DNA of 64,000 nt. Origin: Microvirga zambiensis WSM3693. Lineage in GTDB: Bacteria > Pseudomonadota > Alphaproteobacteria > Rhizobiales > Beijerinckiaceae. The notes below the pieces were generated by a model that saw only the letters and a program-made list of their open reading frames with translations, did no database searches and was not told the origin of the DNA. The stretch is from positions 1 to 64,000 of the forward strand of contig NZ_JAERQD010000024.1 of NCBI RefSeq assembly GCF_016735695.1, given 5' to 3'. The position numbers were made by a program, and so were the translations under genes. This document shows, in pieces, positions 44,775 through 53,281 of this stretch. How positions within the stretch are numbered: position 1 is the stretch's first letter; every line of letters begins with the position of its first letter.

Positions 44775-44912
44775 ATGGCTGGTAAATCACGCATCAGGCC
44801 GTCGTTCAAGAAGCACACCCGCCGCTACAAGGAGGTGATTGCTCCAACCAAGGTGGTTGAGGGGATGAAGAAGCTCACCAAAAAGCGTCGTTACGCCAGC
44901 CGTCATGGATAG
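44775..44912 (+). CDS. Small highly basic protein
   Basis: A 45-residue protein with about 17 Lys/Arg (KSRIRPSFKKHTRRYKEV, KKLTKKRRYASRHG). AAAGGAG lies eight bases before the ATG. The composition suggests nucleic-acid binding or a ribosome-associated peptide. No family is recognised. Confidence 0.5.
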   Translation: MAGKSRIRPSFKKHTRRYKEVIAPTKVVEGMKKLTKKRRYASRHG

Positions 44913-45292
44913 GAGGCAACATAATCGGCTGCCTGCATTCCTCTGTTGCTCATTGAGCCCAGTATGTCGCGTTGGTGTGTGATCGTGGACGGATACGTCT
45001 CACGCTCATAAGAAGCGGGTGATTTTGGCAAGGAGAGCCGAGCTGCACTGATCGTGGAAATGCCCCCGAAGATGGTAGGGCGTTCACGCGATGTTGGAGC
45101 ATGGGCCAGCCGCTCCCATGGGTTGGTCCGCTGCGTGCGAGCATCACGTGAGCTGGAAACCAGCGATGGACCACTGCTGCAGGCAGCGATGCCCAGGACT
45201 TGGAGAGAACATTCATCTCCCTAAAGTCCGGGAGACTGCACACATGCGTTCAGCGCAGCCCTTTTATGAGGCGGGGTGCATTGCAAAGAGGC

Positions 45293-45440
45293 GCGATGCC
45301 GCCGATATCAGCTGCGGCTGATTTCAACGCGGCATCGCCTTCTTCCTCCCGGCGCTGTCGTATCGGCCGTTCCCTCTGGAAGGTTTTGACTTTCTCGGAC
45401 CTTAACTTTCGCCGGGCCTCGTGCCCGGCCTTTTCTTTTC
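45293..45440 (+). ncRNA. Structured RNA candidate ending in an intrinsic terminator
   Basis: An outer stem GCGATGCCGC (45293-45302) / GCGGCATCGC (45329-45338), perfect over ten pairs, encloses an inner stem ATCAGC (45307-45312) / GCTGAT (45317-45322) with loop TGCG. About 70 bases later a terminator hairpin (45411-45429) and T-rich tail follow. No credible protein frame covers the region, so an sRNA or a leader element is possible. No promoter was identified. Confidence 0.35.
45411..45440 (+). terminator. Rho-independent terminator
   Basis: GCCGGGC (45411-45417), loop CTCGT, GCCCGGC (45423-45429), then CTTTTCTTTTC. Seven GC-rich pairs and a U-rich tract in the plus direction. No protein-coding gene clearly ends here; the terminated transcript may be the structured RNA just upstream. 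Confidence 0.7.
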
Positions 45441-46001
45441 GGCCCATCCGGCTAGTGACGGCCTTTTAGCGAAAGGCCAGCGAACAGACACTGCGACTTT
45501 AGTTGGCTTCGTCGGACGCCTGCAAAGTTCCGCAGCAATCCGTTCTGCGTCGTTCCCCAGCAGAAATGCAGAGGGGAGCAAGGAGGGCAGGCGATGGACC
45601 GCCTTCCGAAGGCCGTATCCCCTTGACTGCTTTCGGTCTGCGGTCAGGGGAGACAGTTCTGGCGATCCCTGTCACGCGCATCATGAGCCGCTGAACAGAG
45701 CCATCGTCATGCGTCCCAAGCGCACACGACATTTCGGCTTTGTCGGGAATGATGTTGCATCGACTGCGGAAGCATGCACGATAGTCGACGTCGCGGTGGA
45801 ATGCTGCACGAGCCGGGAAGTGCTGGGACCGTGCGCCCGATGGTCAAATTACCAAATTCCTGCTCTAAGCCCTGTTAACTTTCACATGCAGGTCGAGATC
45901 GACTGGGTGGATGAAGACGTCAAGGCTGCCAGCCTTTCGTCTGACGCCGGGTGTCCACTCCCCCAATGCTCAACACCTGGAAGGTAACTGGAGCCTCTCC
46001 A
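45441..46001. other. Intergenic interval with no supported gene
   Basis: A plus-strand frame spans most of it but its translation is rich in rare and shuffled residues and has no ribosome binding site. The fragment starting at 45709 (MRPKRTRHFGFVGNDVASTA) has no recognised family. The promoter of the MFS gene should lie at the right end. Confidence 0.4.
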
Positions 46002-47228
46002 ATGGTCGATGTTGTCGCCCCATCGCCGCGAACCAAGCGCGATACCAGGCTGCGCACCCTCGCGCTCATCTCGGCGGCCCATTGGGTCAGTCACTTTCAT
46101 ATGCTCGTGCTGCCGATGCTCTTTCCGTTTCTCAAGACGGCTCTCGATATCGACTACATTGACCTCGGCTTCGTGCTGACAGTGTTCGCAGTTGTCTCGG
46201 CGCTCACGCAGGCGCCAGCGGGCTATCTCGTCGATCACTTTGGCGCGCGTAAGATTCTCCTGATCGGACTTTGCCTTGGCGGGGCTGCGCTGGGCCTCAT
46301 CGGGTTGCATCTGAGCTACCCAATCTTGGTCACAAGCGCGGTTTTGCTTGGACTCGCTAACAGCGTCTATCACCCCGCGGACTACGCGATTCTCGACGCC
46401 CATATGGATGAGGCCCGGATGGGTCGCGCCTTTTCGATCCACACCTTTGCCGGCTATCTCGGTGGTGCGATGGCGCCCATGATCGTTGCGGCGCTGATGA
46501 CAACGCTCAGCGGCAGCACCGCGCTGATCATGTGCGGTGCGACCGGACCGCTCGTGGCGGCTTCGCTGCTGGTATTCGACGTTCCGGAGGCGGGGGCAAA
46601 TCGCCGGAAGGATGGAAGCGGCCGCGCATCACAGCGGTCCATCATCACGCCGACCCTCATCTTGCTGACCATCTTCTTCACGCTGCTCGGTCTCTCCACC
46701 TCCGGCATCAGCAATTTCGGTGTCGTGGCGCTGATGAATGGCTTTAGCGCCTCATTCTCGACGGCTAATGTCGCGCTGACTGCTTATCTCGCGGCAAGCG
46801 CAACAGGCGTGCTTGCCGGCGGGTTCCTGGCTGATCGTACGGATCGGCATTCCCATGTCGCAGTGATTTGCTTTGGCATCAATGCTGCCGTTTTGCTGTT
46901 GGTTGCATTGGTCGCGCTGCCACCTGCGCTGCTCACGATCACCATGGCTGCCGCAGGCTTCCTTGGCGGAATGATCGCTCCATCGCGCGACATGCTTGTC
47001 CGCAAAGCCGCGCCAGAGGGTGCGGCCGGACGCGCCTTCGGCATTGTCTCGACCGGATTCAATTTCAGCGGCATCTTGAGCCCTCTGCTGTTCGGCTGGA
47101 TTATGGACCAGAGCCTGCCGCGCTGGGTGTTCGGCGTCTCCGCACTTTTCATGGTTCTCACGGTCGTGCTCGCGCTCTTCACCGAGCGCAAGAGAGAGCC
47201 GGATCACGCGCGCGTGGGGACCGTGTGA
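46002..47228 (+). CDS. MFS transporter (fosmidomycin-resistance Fsr-like)
   Basis: A 408-residue, 12-helix facilitator. LALISAAHWVSHFHMLVLPMLFPFLK, GYLVDHFGARKILLIGL and LLGLANSVYHPADYAILDAHM resemble the Fsr group, known for drug or small-molecule export. GGTFLADRTDRH-like loop (GGFLADRTDRHSH) marks the second half. ATG 46002 with CTGGAG upstream was chosen; 45966 is an alternative. It stands alone. Confidence 0.88.
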   Translation: MVDVVAPSPRTKRDTRLRTLALISAAHWVSHFHMLVLPMLFPFLKTALDIDYIDLGFVLTVFAVVSALTQAPAGYLVDHFGARKILLIGLCLGGAALGLIGLHLSYPILVTSAVLLGLANSVYHPADYAILDAHMDEARMGRAFSIHTFAGYLGGAMAPMIVAALMTTLSGSTALIMCGATGPLVAASLLVFDVPEAGANRRKDGSGRASQRSIITPTLILLTIFFTLLGLSTSGISNFGVVALMNGFSASFSTANVALTAYLAASATGVLAGGFLADRTDRHSHVAVICFGINAAVLLLVALVALPPALLTITMAAAGFLGGMIAPSRDMLVRKAAPEGAAGRAFGIVSTGFNFSGILSPLLFGWIMDQSLPRWVFGVSALFMVLTVVLALFTERKREPDHARVGTV

Positions 47229-47563
47229 CAGGGGCCATTGAGCACTGGCAGCTGGCAAAAGCCATTCATCGCGGCGTCATGAGGTTGTCATCGAGCCGCT
47301 TTAGGCAAGCCCGTGACCGGTTGGCCTGAGGGACACGACAGGCACGGATGCAATGCCGTCCTTGTCACCTCACGCAGCATGACAAGCCCGGTCGGATCAT
47401 CCAGGAACCTTACTGGCGACACTGGCCGCCGCCTCGGGGCTAATGCCGATCTCCATGAGACGGACGATCAGATCGATCAAGCTGTTGATAGTTCGGGCCG
47501 ACATGGAACTCTGGCAGGCCCTGATCGTGTTGCTCTCCGATCCATGGATCGGATATCAGAGCC
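47229..47563. other. Intergenic interval with no supported gene
   Basis: About 335 bases with only very short frames, such as a 22-codon frame at 47503-47571. No structure stands out. Confidence 0.35.
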
Positions 47564-47779
47564 ATGCCTGAGATCAGCGAACCCTCACAGCGCACCCGAA
47601 CCACCCTGTTCAAGCTCCGGGCACGGCAATGCCGTTTCATTGTCTCGGACGATGGGTCCGAAGCGATCTTTTGCGGCGGTCAGGCACAGGAGGGATCGAG
47701 CTGGTGCCCATGGCACCGGCGCCTGGTCTACACAAAGCCTCTCATGGCTGGATCTGGTGCCGGGAAACGCACGACTTGA
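47564..47779 (+). CDS. Short protein with GcrA-like C-terminal motif
   Basis: A 71-residue protein. RARQCRFIVSDDGSEAIFCGG followed by SSWCPWHRRLVYT resembles the zinc-like C-terminal end of GcrA, the alphaproteobacterial cell-cycle regulator (CRxP...FCG...YCxxHxxxxY). The N-terminal sigma-binding and DNA-binding half of GcrA is missing, so it is either a stand-alone small member or a remnant. Confidence 0.45.
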   Translation: MPEISEPSQRTRTTLFKLRARQCRFIVSDDGSEAIFCGGQAQEGSSWCPWHRRLVYTKPLMAGSGAGKRTT

Positions 47780-47993
47780 GCGGTGTGGTCATGCGCCGTC
47801 CCGCATCGCCCAGCAGCTCCTCAGAGGCAGGGTTGTCCTCTGCTGACAAGGGCAGGGAAGCCCATCCTTCTGAGGACCCCATTGCTCCGGATAGCCCGCA
47901 AGAGTGATACAGAATCCCTGCTACCTGAGGTAACACTTGCCCCAGATGCTGTGCCCGAAGACCTGCCCGAAGCGGCCAGCCTCAAGGATCCTC

Positions 47994-48176
47994 ATGTCAT
48001 CCCGGGAACGCACCTACAAGATATTCCGCAACAAGCGGCCGGATCTCATCTGTGCCGTGCCGGAGGACCGCCTTGGATTGACAGGAGTGATGCAAAGGGA
48101 CCACCTTTCCGAGCGGGGGCGCCATGAGGATGGCTGCGATGGACCAGTTCGATCACATCCTGAATTGGAAGCTTAA
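47994..48176 (+). CDS. Small hypothetical protein, possibly broken
   Basis: A 60-residue frame starting MSSRERTYKIFRNKRPDLIC with AAGGAT five bases before the ATG. The N-terminal 30 residues look like a conserved small protein; the rest (SERGRHEDGCDGPVRSHPE) looks like out-of-frame reading, so a frameshift is likely. Family unknown. Confidence 0.35.
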   Translation: MSSRERTYKIFRNKRPDLICAVPEDRLGLTGVMQRDHLSERGRHEDGCDGPVRSHPELEA

Positions 48177-48334
48177 GCAGGGCTCACACACCTTGGAACC
48201 TCCACCTTGCCACGGCACACCCCCAATGCGCACTTCCGAGGAAAAGATCATTTTCCTTGTGCCGACAAATGATTACGAGGTCTCAACGTGCCGGCATCTC
48301 TTCGACTTTTGATGGTTACCGTAGACGACTAGAA

Positions 48335-49282
48335 TTATGCGGCAAGATTCTCTCTCCATTGAAGTCTCCTGATATCGTCCACGGACAGCTCGACATCCTG
48401 GGCCTGAAAGAGTTCGCGAAGCTGGGTTTCATCTCTGGCGCTGACAAGGGGCACAACCCGGATCGGGCGGGTTTGGAACCATGCGAGCGCGACGGCGGCT
48501 GGTGCCACGCCGTATTTCCGAGCGATATCGTTTAGGGCATATTGCAGGCGCGGAGTGCGCGCATCGTCAAGGAGCGCTTCAATCTTCGCCGTATGGTCTG
48601 TCCGAATCTGGGGGTCGACATATTTCCCGCTCAGGAAACCCGATTTCAGTCCGTGGAAACCCAACACGTTAACATTAGGATCCACTGACAGTTCGGGATA
48701 GAGAGTTTCGAAGCGCTCATGATCGACGATATTGTACTCGTGTTGAAAGAAAGAAATCGGCGTAAATCCACGATCGCGTATCAGTCTCTGCGCTTCCGCG
48801 AGCCGCTTTGGCTCTATCCAGCAATAGCCAAGCGACCGGACGACACCTTGCTGAACCAGACCATCCAATGTCTGAAGGGTCTCCAGAAGAGAGGTGTTCG
48901 GGTCGTCTCTGTGGATGTAATAGGTGTCCAGATAGTCAGTCTTCAGACGTTTGAGGCTGCCTTCGATCGCGCGTAGTATCGTGTCGCGTCGCGGATTGTC
49001 GTAGCCGCTCGCCCGCCCCACTTTCGAGGCGATTAGCACGTCCTTTCTGCGCCCCGACTGGGCAAGCCATTCGCCAAGCAAGGCTTCAGATCGACCGGCT
49101 GCTCCACCCGCAACCCAGTCGGTGTAGTTATCAGCGGTATCAATGGCTTTCCCGCCGGCATCCAGAAACGCTTCCATAAGTGCGCCGACTGTCTCGCGCG
49201 GAACCGTCCAGCCAATGATACTGCCGCCGAAAACGAAGGGCCCGAGATCGTCGAGCGCTGGGAGGCTATCGTTTGTTGCCAT
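48335..49282 (-). CDS. Aldo/keto reductase
   Basis: A 315-residue NADPH-dependent oxidoreductase with a TIM-barrel. The catalytic set is Asp and Tyr in AIDTADNYTDW, Lys in VLIASKVGRASG and His in DTYYIHRDDP. The C-terminal cofactor site is seen in RPIRVVPLVSARDETQLRELF. GAGGG lies nine bases before ATG 49282. Last gene of the minus-strand operon that starts at 58389; it may reduce an aldehyde released by the monooxygenases. Confidence 0.9.
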   Translation of the reverse strand: MATNDSLPALDDLGPFVFGGSIIGWTVPRETVGALMEAFLDAGGKAIDTADNYTDWVAGGAAGRSEALLGEWLAQSGRRKDVLIASKVGRASGYDNPRRDTILRAIEGSLKRLKTDYLDTYYIHRDDPNTSLLETLQTLDGLVQQGVVRSLGYCWIEPKRLAEAQRLIRDRGFTPISFFQHEYNIVDHERFETLYPELSVDPNVNVLGFHGLKSGFLSGKYVDPQIRTDHTAKIEALLDDARTPRLQYALNDIARKYGVAPAAVALAWFQTRPIRVVPLVSARDETQLRELFQAQDVELSVDDIRRLQWRENLAA

Positions 49283-49284
49283 GC

Positions 49285-50568
49285 TCAACATTCCCTCAAG
49301 ACGCGTTCACGTAGAGTTTCGTCGTGGTAGGCTTTCGCATAGACGCCCCAATCCTGTAGCACAGGGACCACCAAACGAACGAACGGCTCAAGCCAATGCG
49401 GCGCGCTATGCGGCGCAATCACGAAGCCGTCCGTTGCGCGCAGATCCACGAGGCGGCGCAGTTCAGTCGCGACTTCGACAGGGCTTCCCATGATGTAGTG
49501 TGTACCTGCGGCAAAGATCAGCGTCTCGCGCAACGGCGCACCGCCTCTCTCGGCGGAGATACGTCTTAGTCGTGCGACAGCTTTATCTGCGGGGCCGTCC
49601 AGGTAGAGGCCATAAGATAACCCTAACTTGACGACGTGCCCCTCCGTCGGCGACTCTTCGGGCAGCGGACCTTCTGGGTCGAGTTCGGCAAAGCGCTTGC
49701 CCCAGATTTGCTCGGCGTAGCTCCGGACCTGACGGTCATGGAGCTGATAACGCAGGAGAGATTTGTGGCGCTCCAACGCGTCCTCGGCCGAATTGCCGAC
49801 CAGAATGGCAAGGCGCGAATAGATCTTGAAGGTGTCAGGCTGCCGACCATGGTGCTTCAGGCGGTCGTGAATGTCCTTATAGAAAGCCGGTCCATTCACC
49901 TCGTCGGAGTAATGCGTGTACATTCCATCCGCGTAAGAAGTGGCGAGATCGCGGCTATGGCCCGAGTCACCTGCTTGAATTGTAAAAGGAGCACCTTGGC
50001 GATTGGGAGGCAGCAGCCTCTCCGGTTGATCATAGTGCGCGAATCCGTGCTGTGGGCCAACGCCCTCTCCGCCAAGGGCCTGAAGCACATAGTGAACGAT
50101 GTCGAGCCCAAGCACATAGCGATCCACGTCCTTCTCGCGGACTGCCTTCGGGCGATGGTTGACATGGGCGTGGGGATTACCGCCAAGAACGACGTTCCAT
50201 CCCGAACGGCCATTCGTGAGGATGTCAAAGGTATGCAGACGGCGGGCCAGATCGTAGGGTAAATTGTTGCCGGTGTTGATCGTGGCAACGAAGCCAAGAT
50301 CTGGATAGAGCGAGGCCAGATAGCTTTGGGTCACCAGATTGTCGAGGCGGCCCATCACGCGAAATTCTGGAACGCCTTTTTCCCCCATAGGTAGCGCGGC
50401 AGTTTCAGCTTGAAAATAGAAATCGAACAGTCCTTCTCGGTAAACCGCGGCCACCTTGCGAAACGAGTCTTCGGTGTTCAATTCGTCGGCAAGGTCAGGA
50501 TGCCAAATTTCAAACGGGTCTTCGGCATTGTACTGTGCAGCGATGCGGACGCGGCGACGATCAGCCAT
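49285..50568 (-). CDS. Luciferase-like FMN-dependent monooxygenase (NtaA/SnaA-type)
   Basis: A 427-residue flavin monooxygenase that uses reduced FMN from a separate reductase. Landmarks are EIWHPDLADELNTEDSFRKVA, GFVATINTGNNLPYDLARRL, LTNGRSGWNVVLGGNPHAHVNHRP, and APFTIQAGDSGHSRDLATSYADGMYT, where the ligand-binding loop of the NtaA/DszA group lies. Such enzymes split C-N or C-S bonds or make Baeyer-Villiger oxidations. The start overlaps the previous stop by eight bases. No flavin reductase gene is in the operon. Confidence 0.88.
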   Translation of the reverse strand: MADRRRVRIAAQYNAEDPFEIWHPDLADELNTEDSFRKVAAVYREGLFDFYFQAETAALPMGEKGVPEFRVMGRLDNLVTQSYLASLYPDLGFVATINTGNNLPYDLARRLHTFDILTNGRSGWNVVLGGNPHAHVNHRPKAVREKDVDRYVLGLDIVHYVLQALGGEGVGPQHGFAHYDQPERLLPPNRQGAPFTIQAGDSGHSRDLATSYADGMYTHYSDEVNGPAFYKDIHDRLKHHGRQPDTFKIYSRLAILVGNSAEDALERHKSLLRYQLHDRQVRSYAEQIWGKRFAELDPEGPLPEESPTEGHVVKLGLSYGLYLDGPADKAVARLRRISAERGGAPLRETLIFAAGTHYIMGSPVEVATELRRLVDLRATDGFVIAPHSAPHWLEPFVRLVVPVLQDWGVYAKAYHDETLRERVLREC

Positions 50569-51457
50569 GATGCGCTTCCTGTTCTCTGTGGGTTTCCACG
50601 CGCGTGGGACCGAAAAGTTCGCCGAGTTGCTGTGGCTTTGAAGAAGCATCAGTCAGAGCGCCGGGCGTGAGCCCCTTCACGAACAAAACAAAAGCCCGCC
50701 AATCGGTGATCGTCACAGGCACATCGATCAGTTGCCCTATCGCCCCTGTGTCAGCGGCTCCCGTCGCGAAGCTCGCCGCGTTGAGCCGTTGGATCCATCG
50801 GCCCTGCTGAGGCGGTCTCTCACTGACCACCGCGGCTGCCTGAGTTCGAACAGACGCGTGCAAGGGATGATCAGTGACCAAAAGCACAGGTCGGTCCTGC
50901 ACGGCGCGCGGCGTGGGAAGCGAGCCTCGAACAGCGAAATGTGCGCCCTTATGGTTCGCCTCACGCAACAGCGATCGCTCGAGATAGAGATTCTCTTCCC
51001 ATCGCCGTGCGAGTGCACCTTTCTCCCAGGAGTTCCACAGTTTTCCAATGACCTCGAAGAACTCAGCGACAAACGATGCGTCCAGCGTTGTGTTCGCGTA
51101 GCCGACATCCTGCTTACCCTGAGGCTCGCCGAGCGCGAGGAGACCTGCACGCCCGCCCGACAGGATGTCGAGCGACGTCAATGCGCGTGCGATCAGGTAA
51201 GGATCGGAGCGGTACAGATCGACTTCTGAGACGAGGCCGATCCGTTCGAGTCGCGCTGCGGCGGAGGACGCGACAAGAACGGCGTAGTAATCCTCCTCCG
51301 CTTGATCGCCAATGACGTCGCGGATCACCAGATAGTCGATGGTGTCGAGGTCGGTCGCCTGTAGCGGCGCAGGTAAGTCCGCGAAAAGGCGGAGGGCCTG
51401 GCCAGCGCTGACGCTCAAACCAAGCGTCCGCCGCATGTTGGGATTTAAAGCCGCCAT
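50561..51457 (-). CDS. Second luciferase-like (LLM) protein, short form
   Basis: A 298-residue protein related to the monooxygenase downstream. IGLVSEVDLYRSDPYLIARALTSLDILSGGRAGLLAL and VAEFFEVIGKLWNSWEKGALARRWEENL are LLM-family core segments. It is 100 or more residues shorter than typical members and its C terminus diverges, so it may be a non-catalytic or heterodimer partner, like the beta subunit of bacterial luciferase. AAGGAG precedes the ATG. Confidence 0.7.
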   Translation of the reverse strand: MAALNPNMRRTLGLSVSAGQALRLFADLPAPLQATDLDTIDYLVIRDVIGDQAEEDYYAVLVASSAAARLERIGLVSEVDLYRSDPYLIARALTSLDILSGGRAGLLALGEPQGKQDVGYANTTLDASFVAEFFEVIGKLWNSWEKGALARRWEENLYLERSLLREANHKGAHFAVRGSLPTPRAVQDRPVLLVTDHPLHASVRTQAAAVVSERPPQQGRWIQRLNAASFATGAADTGAIGQLIDVPVTITDWRAFVLFVKGLTPGALTDASSKPQQLGELFGPTRVETHREQEAHHG

Positions 51458-51478
51458 AGTACAGTCAGCTCCTTGGAA

Positions 51479-52072
51479 TCAGCGGTTGGCTTGGAACGCC
51501 TCAATATCGGGTTTAATTCCTAGCGCATTGTTGATCCGGTTGCTGAAATTGAAATAGGCGGCTACGGCCGCTGCGTCGAAGATCTCCCGCTCAGTCAGTC
51601 CGGCAGAGCGGAGTGTGTCGATATCCCCGGCGACGATCTCCTCCGGCGCGGTCGTAATCTTGCGAGCATAATCAGCAAGCGCGCGGTGTCGTTGCGAAAG
51701 TTCCACGTGGCGGTCATTGATCTCGAGACGGGCGACCAGAACGGGATCGCCCGTCAGATCGCGTAGCATGGCGCCGTGTACGAACAGACATGGAGCGCAG
51801 CGGTTCTGCGCACTTACGACGACCGCGATCAGTTCTCGGTCGAGATCCGAAAGCGAGATGCTTGGCGCCCGCTGCACGGCGTGGCTCAACCTGTCCTGAG
51901 CCACTGCCAGGTGCGGGTTGACCGCGGTGACAAGCTGACTATTGCGCACGTGACCAAATCGCTCCTGCGTACGCTCGAAGATGTCAGCCACCTCCGGAGT
52001 CACTTCGGCCTCAGGCAACTCAAGCCAGCTCGTATGGAGCTTTGCTGCGTGTAGAAGTGTTTCCGCGCCCAT
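51479..52072 (-). CDS. AhpD-like / carboxymuconolactone decarboxylase-family protein
   Basis: A 197-residue all-helical protein. The redox motif is RELIAVVVSAQNRCAPCLFVH (Glu ... Cys-x-x-Cys-x-x-x-His), characteristic of alkylhydroperoxidase AhpD and peroxidase-related enzymes. The C-terminal half (LTEREIFDAAAVAAYFNFSNRINNAL) fits the uncharacterised peroxidase-related group. ATG 52072 overlaps the stop of the dipeptidase homologue (ATGA-like), so it is co-translated. It may detoxify peroxide from the monooxygenases. Confidence 0.85.
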   Translation of the reverse strand: MGAETLLHAAKLHTSWLELPEAEVTPEVADIFERTQERFGHVRNSQLVTAVNPHLAVAQDRLSHAVQRAPSISLSDLDRELIAVVVSAQNRCAPCLFVHGAMLRDLTGDPVLVARLEINDRHVELSQRHRALADYARKITTAPEEIVAGDIDTLRSAGLTEREIFDAAAVAAYFNFSNRINNALGIKPDIEAFQANR

Positions 52073-53271
52073 CACTTGCCTCCGCGACGCTGTTCGTTTT
52101 CGGTCAGGACTCGCAAGAAATTGCCGCCCCATAGCTTCTCGATCTGATCTTCGCTGTATCCGCGGCGCAGCAGTTCCTGCGTGACATTTTTGGCCTCCCC
52201 CACATGGGCATAGCCACGCACCCCGCCACCATTGTTGAAGTCGGAGCTCAAGCCCACGTGGTCGATCCCCGCCACGCGAACGGCGTAGTCAACCGCGTCC
52301 AACCAGTCGATCAGGCTAGCGAATTCGAAACGACGGTGCGAGAACTTGCGGTAACCTGCCTGGAACCGCGCAAAATCCTCGGAGCTGAGGACGGCACGGG
52401 GGTTTTCCTTGCCGGGTGTGAGACCGAAGGGTGCGAAGACGTCTTCTTGAAAGGCCTTCTGACTGCCATCACGATCTCGCAGATATGACGTGAACGCGAC
52501 GATATGGGCCACGCCACCTTTGTCTGCGATCGCCCGCAATTCGGCATTTGAGAGATTGCGCGGACTGTCGACGCGACCGCGAACGCCGGAATGTGAAGCG
52601 ACGACCGGAGATTTGCTGACCGCCAGAACTTCGGCCACGCCTCGGGGTGAAAGCTGCGTCACGTCGGGTACAATGCCGAGTTCATTCATACGCGTAATAG
52701 CCTGTCGACCAAGTTCCGTTAGCCCGCCCGTAGCATCTGGGTCGTCACCGAACGATACATTGGGTCGCGAGGACGCTGCGAAGCTGTTGTTGCCGATATG
52801 AACAAGGCCAAGAACTCTGACGCCCTTCTCATAGAAACGATCGATCTGGGTGATATCGGAGCCAAAGGCAACAGCGTTAACGTAGCTGAGAAGGATCGCC
52901 TGCTTCCCCTCCGCCACAGCCTGTGCGATCTCGCTTGAGTTGCGAACAAACGTGAGTTTGTCGGGATGTGCGGCTACGAGGCGCGAGATTCCGTCAAACT
53001 TGCCGTCAATTTGCGCTCGGGCAATGGCCCGCCCCTCCGCTGTATTGGGCACGCCATCAGCGTAGAGCGCTACGACCGCAAGTTTGAGCCCGCCCCGCCG
53101 AAGCTTCGGCAAATCAAATTGGCCCTCGGTTTCCAATGTTGCATCATTGCCAAGTGTGTTGAAGCCATCCCGCACGTCGATATGCGCGTCAACGGTCAGG
53201 ATACGACCGTGCAACGCATCGACCTGTGCTTCGTCCAGCGTGTCGGCAAGCACGGGGCTTTGAACGCTCAT
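52072..53271 (-). CDS. M19 (renal dipeptidase-like) family protein with altered metal site
   Basis: A 399-residue amidohydrolase-fold protein. Conserved: His-x-Asp in TVDAHIDVRDG, a His in VVASHSGVRGRVDSPRNLS, and Asp in VGLSSDFNNGGGV. In canonical dipeptidases the bridging Glu lies in a (V/I)EGGH segment; here the aligned residues read LLSYVNAVAFGSD, without Glu. The His of the DLxHxS segment is replaced by Gln (DVTQLSPRG). Two of five dizinc ligands therefore seem absent, which suggests a mononuclear or non-peptidase enzyme. No signal peptide is visible. AAGGA lies eight bases before ATG 53271. Confidence 0.85.
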   Translation of the reverse strand: MSVQSPVLADTLDEAQVDALHGRILTVDAHIDVRDGFNTLGNDATLETEGQFDLPKLRRGGLKLAVVALYADGVPNTAEGRAIARAQIDGKFDGISRLVAAHPDKLTFVRNSSEIAQAVAEGKQAILLSYVNAVAFGSDITQIDRFYEKGVRVLGLVHIGNNSFAASSRPNVSFGDDPDATGGLTELGRQAITRMNELGIVPDVTQLSPRGVAEVLAVSKSPVVASHSGVRGRVDSPRNLSNAELRAIADKGGVAHIVAFTSYLRDRDGSQKAFQEDVFAPFGLTPGKENPRAVLSSEDFARFQAGYRKFSHRRFEFASLIDWLDAVDYAVRVAGIDHVGLSSDFNNGGGVRGYAHVGEAKNVTQELLRRGYSEDQIEKLWGGNFLRVLTENEQRRGGK

Positions 53272-53281
53272 TTTTATTCCT

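Noticed and set aside
45421..45987. A 188-codon plus-strand frame
   Set aside because: It starts inside the terminator hairpin, is Cys/Arg/Ser-rich and has no family features.
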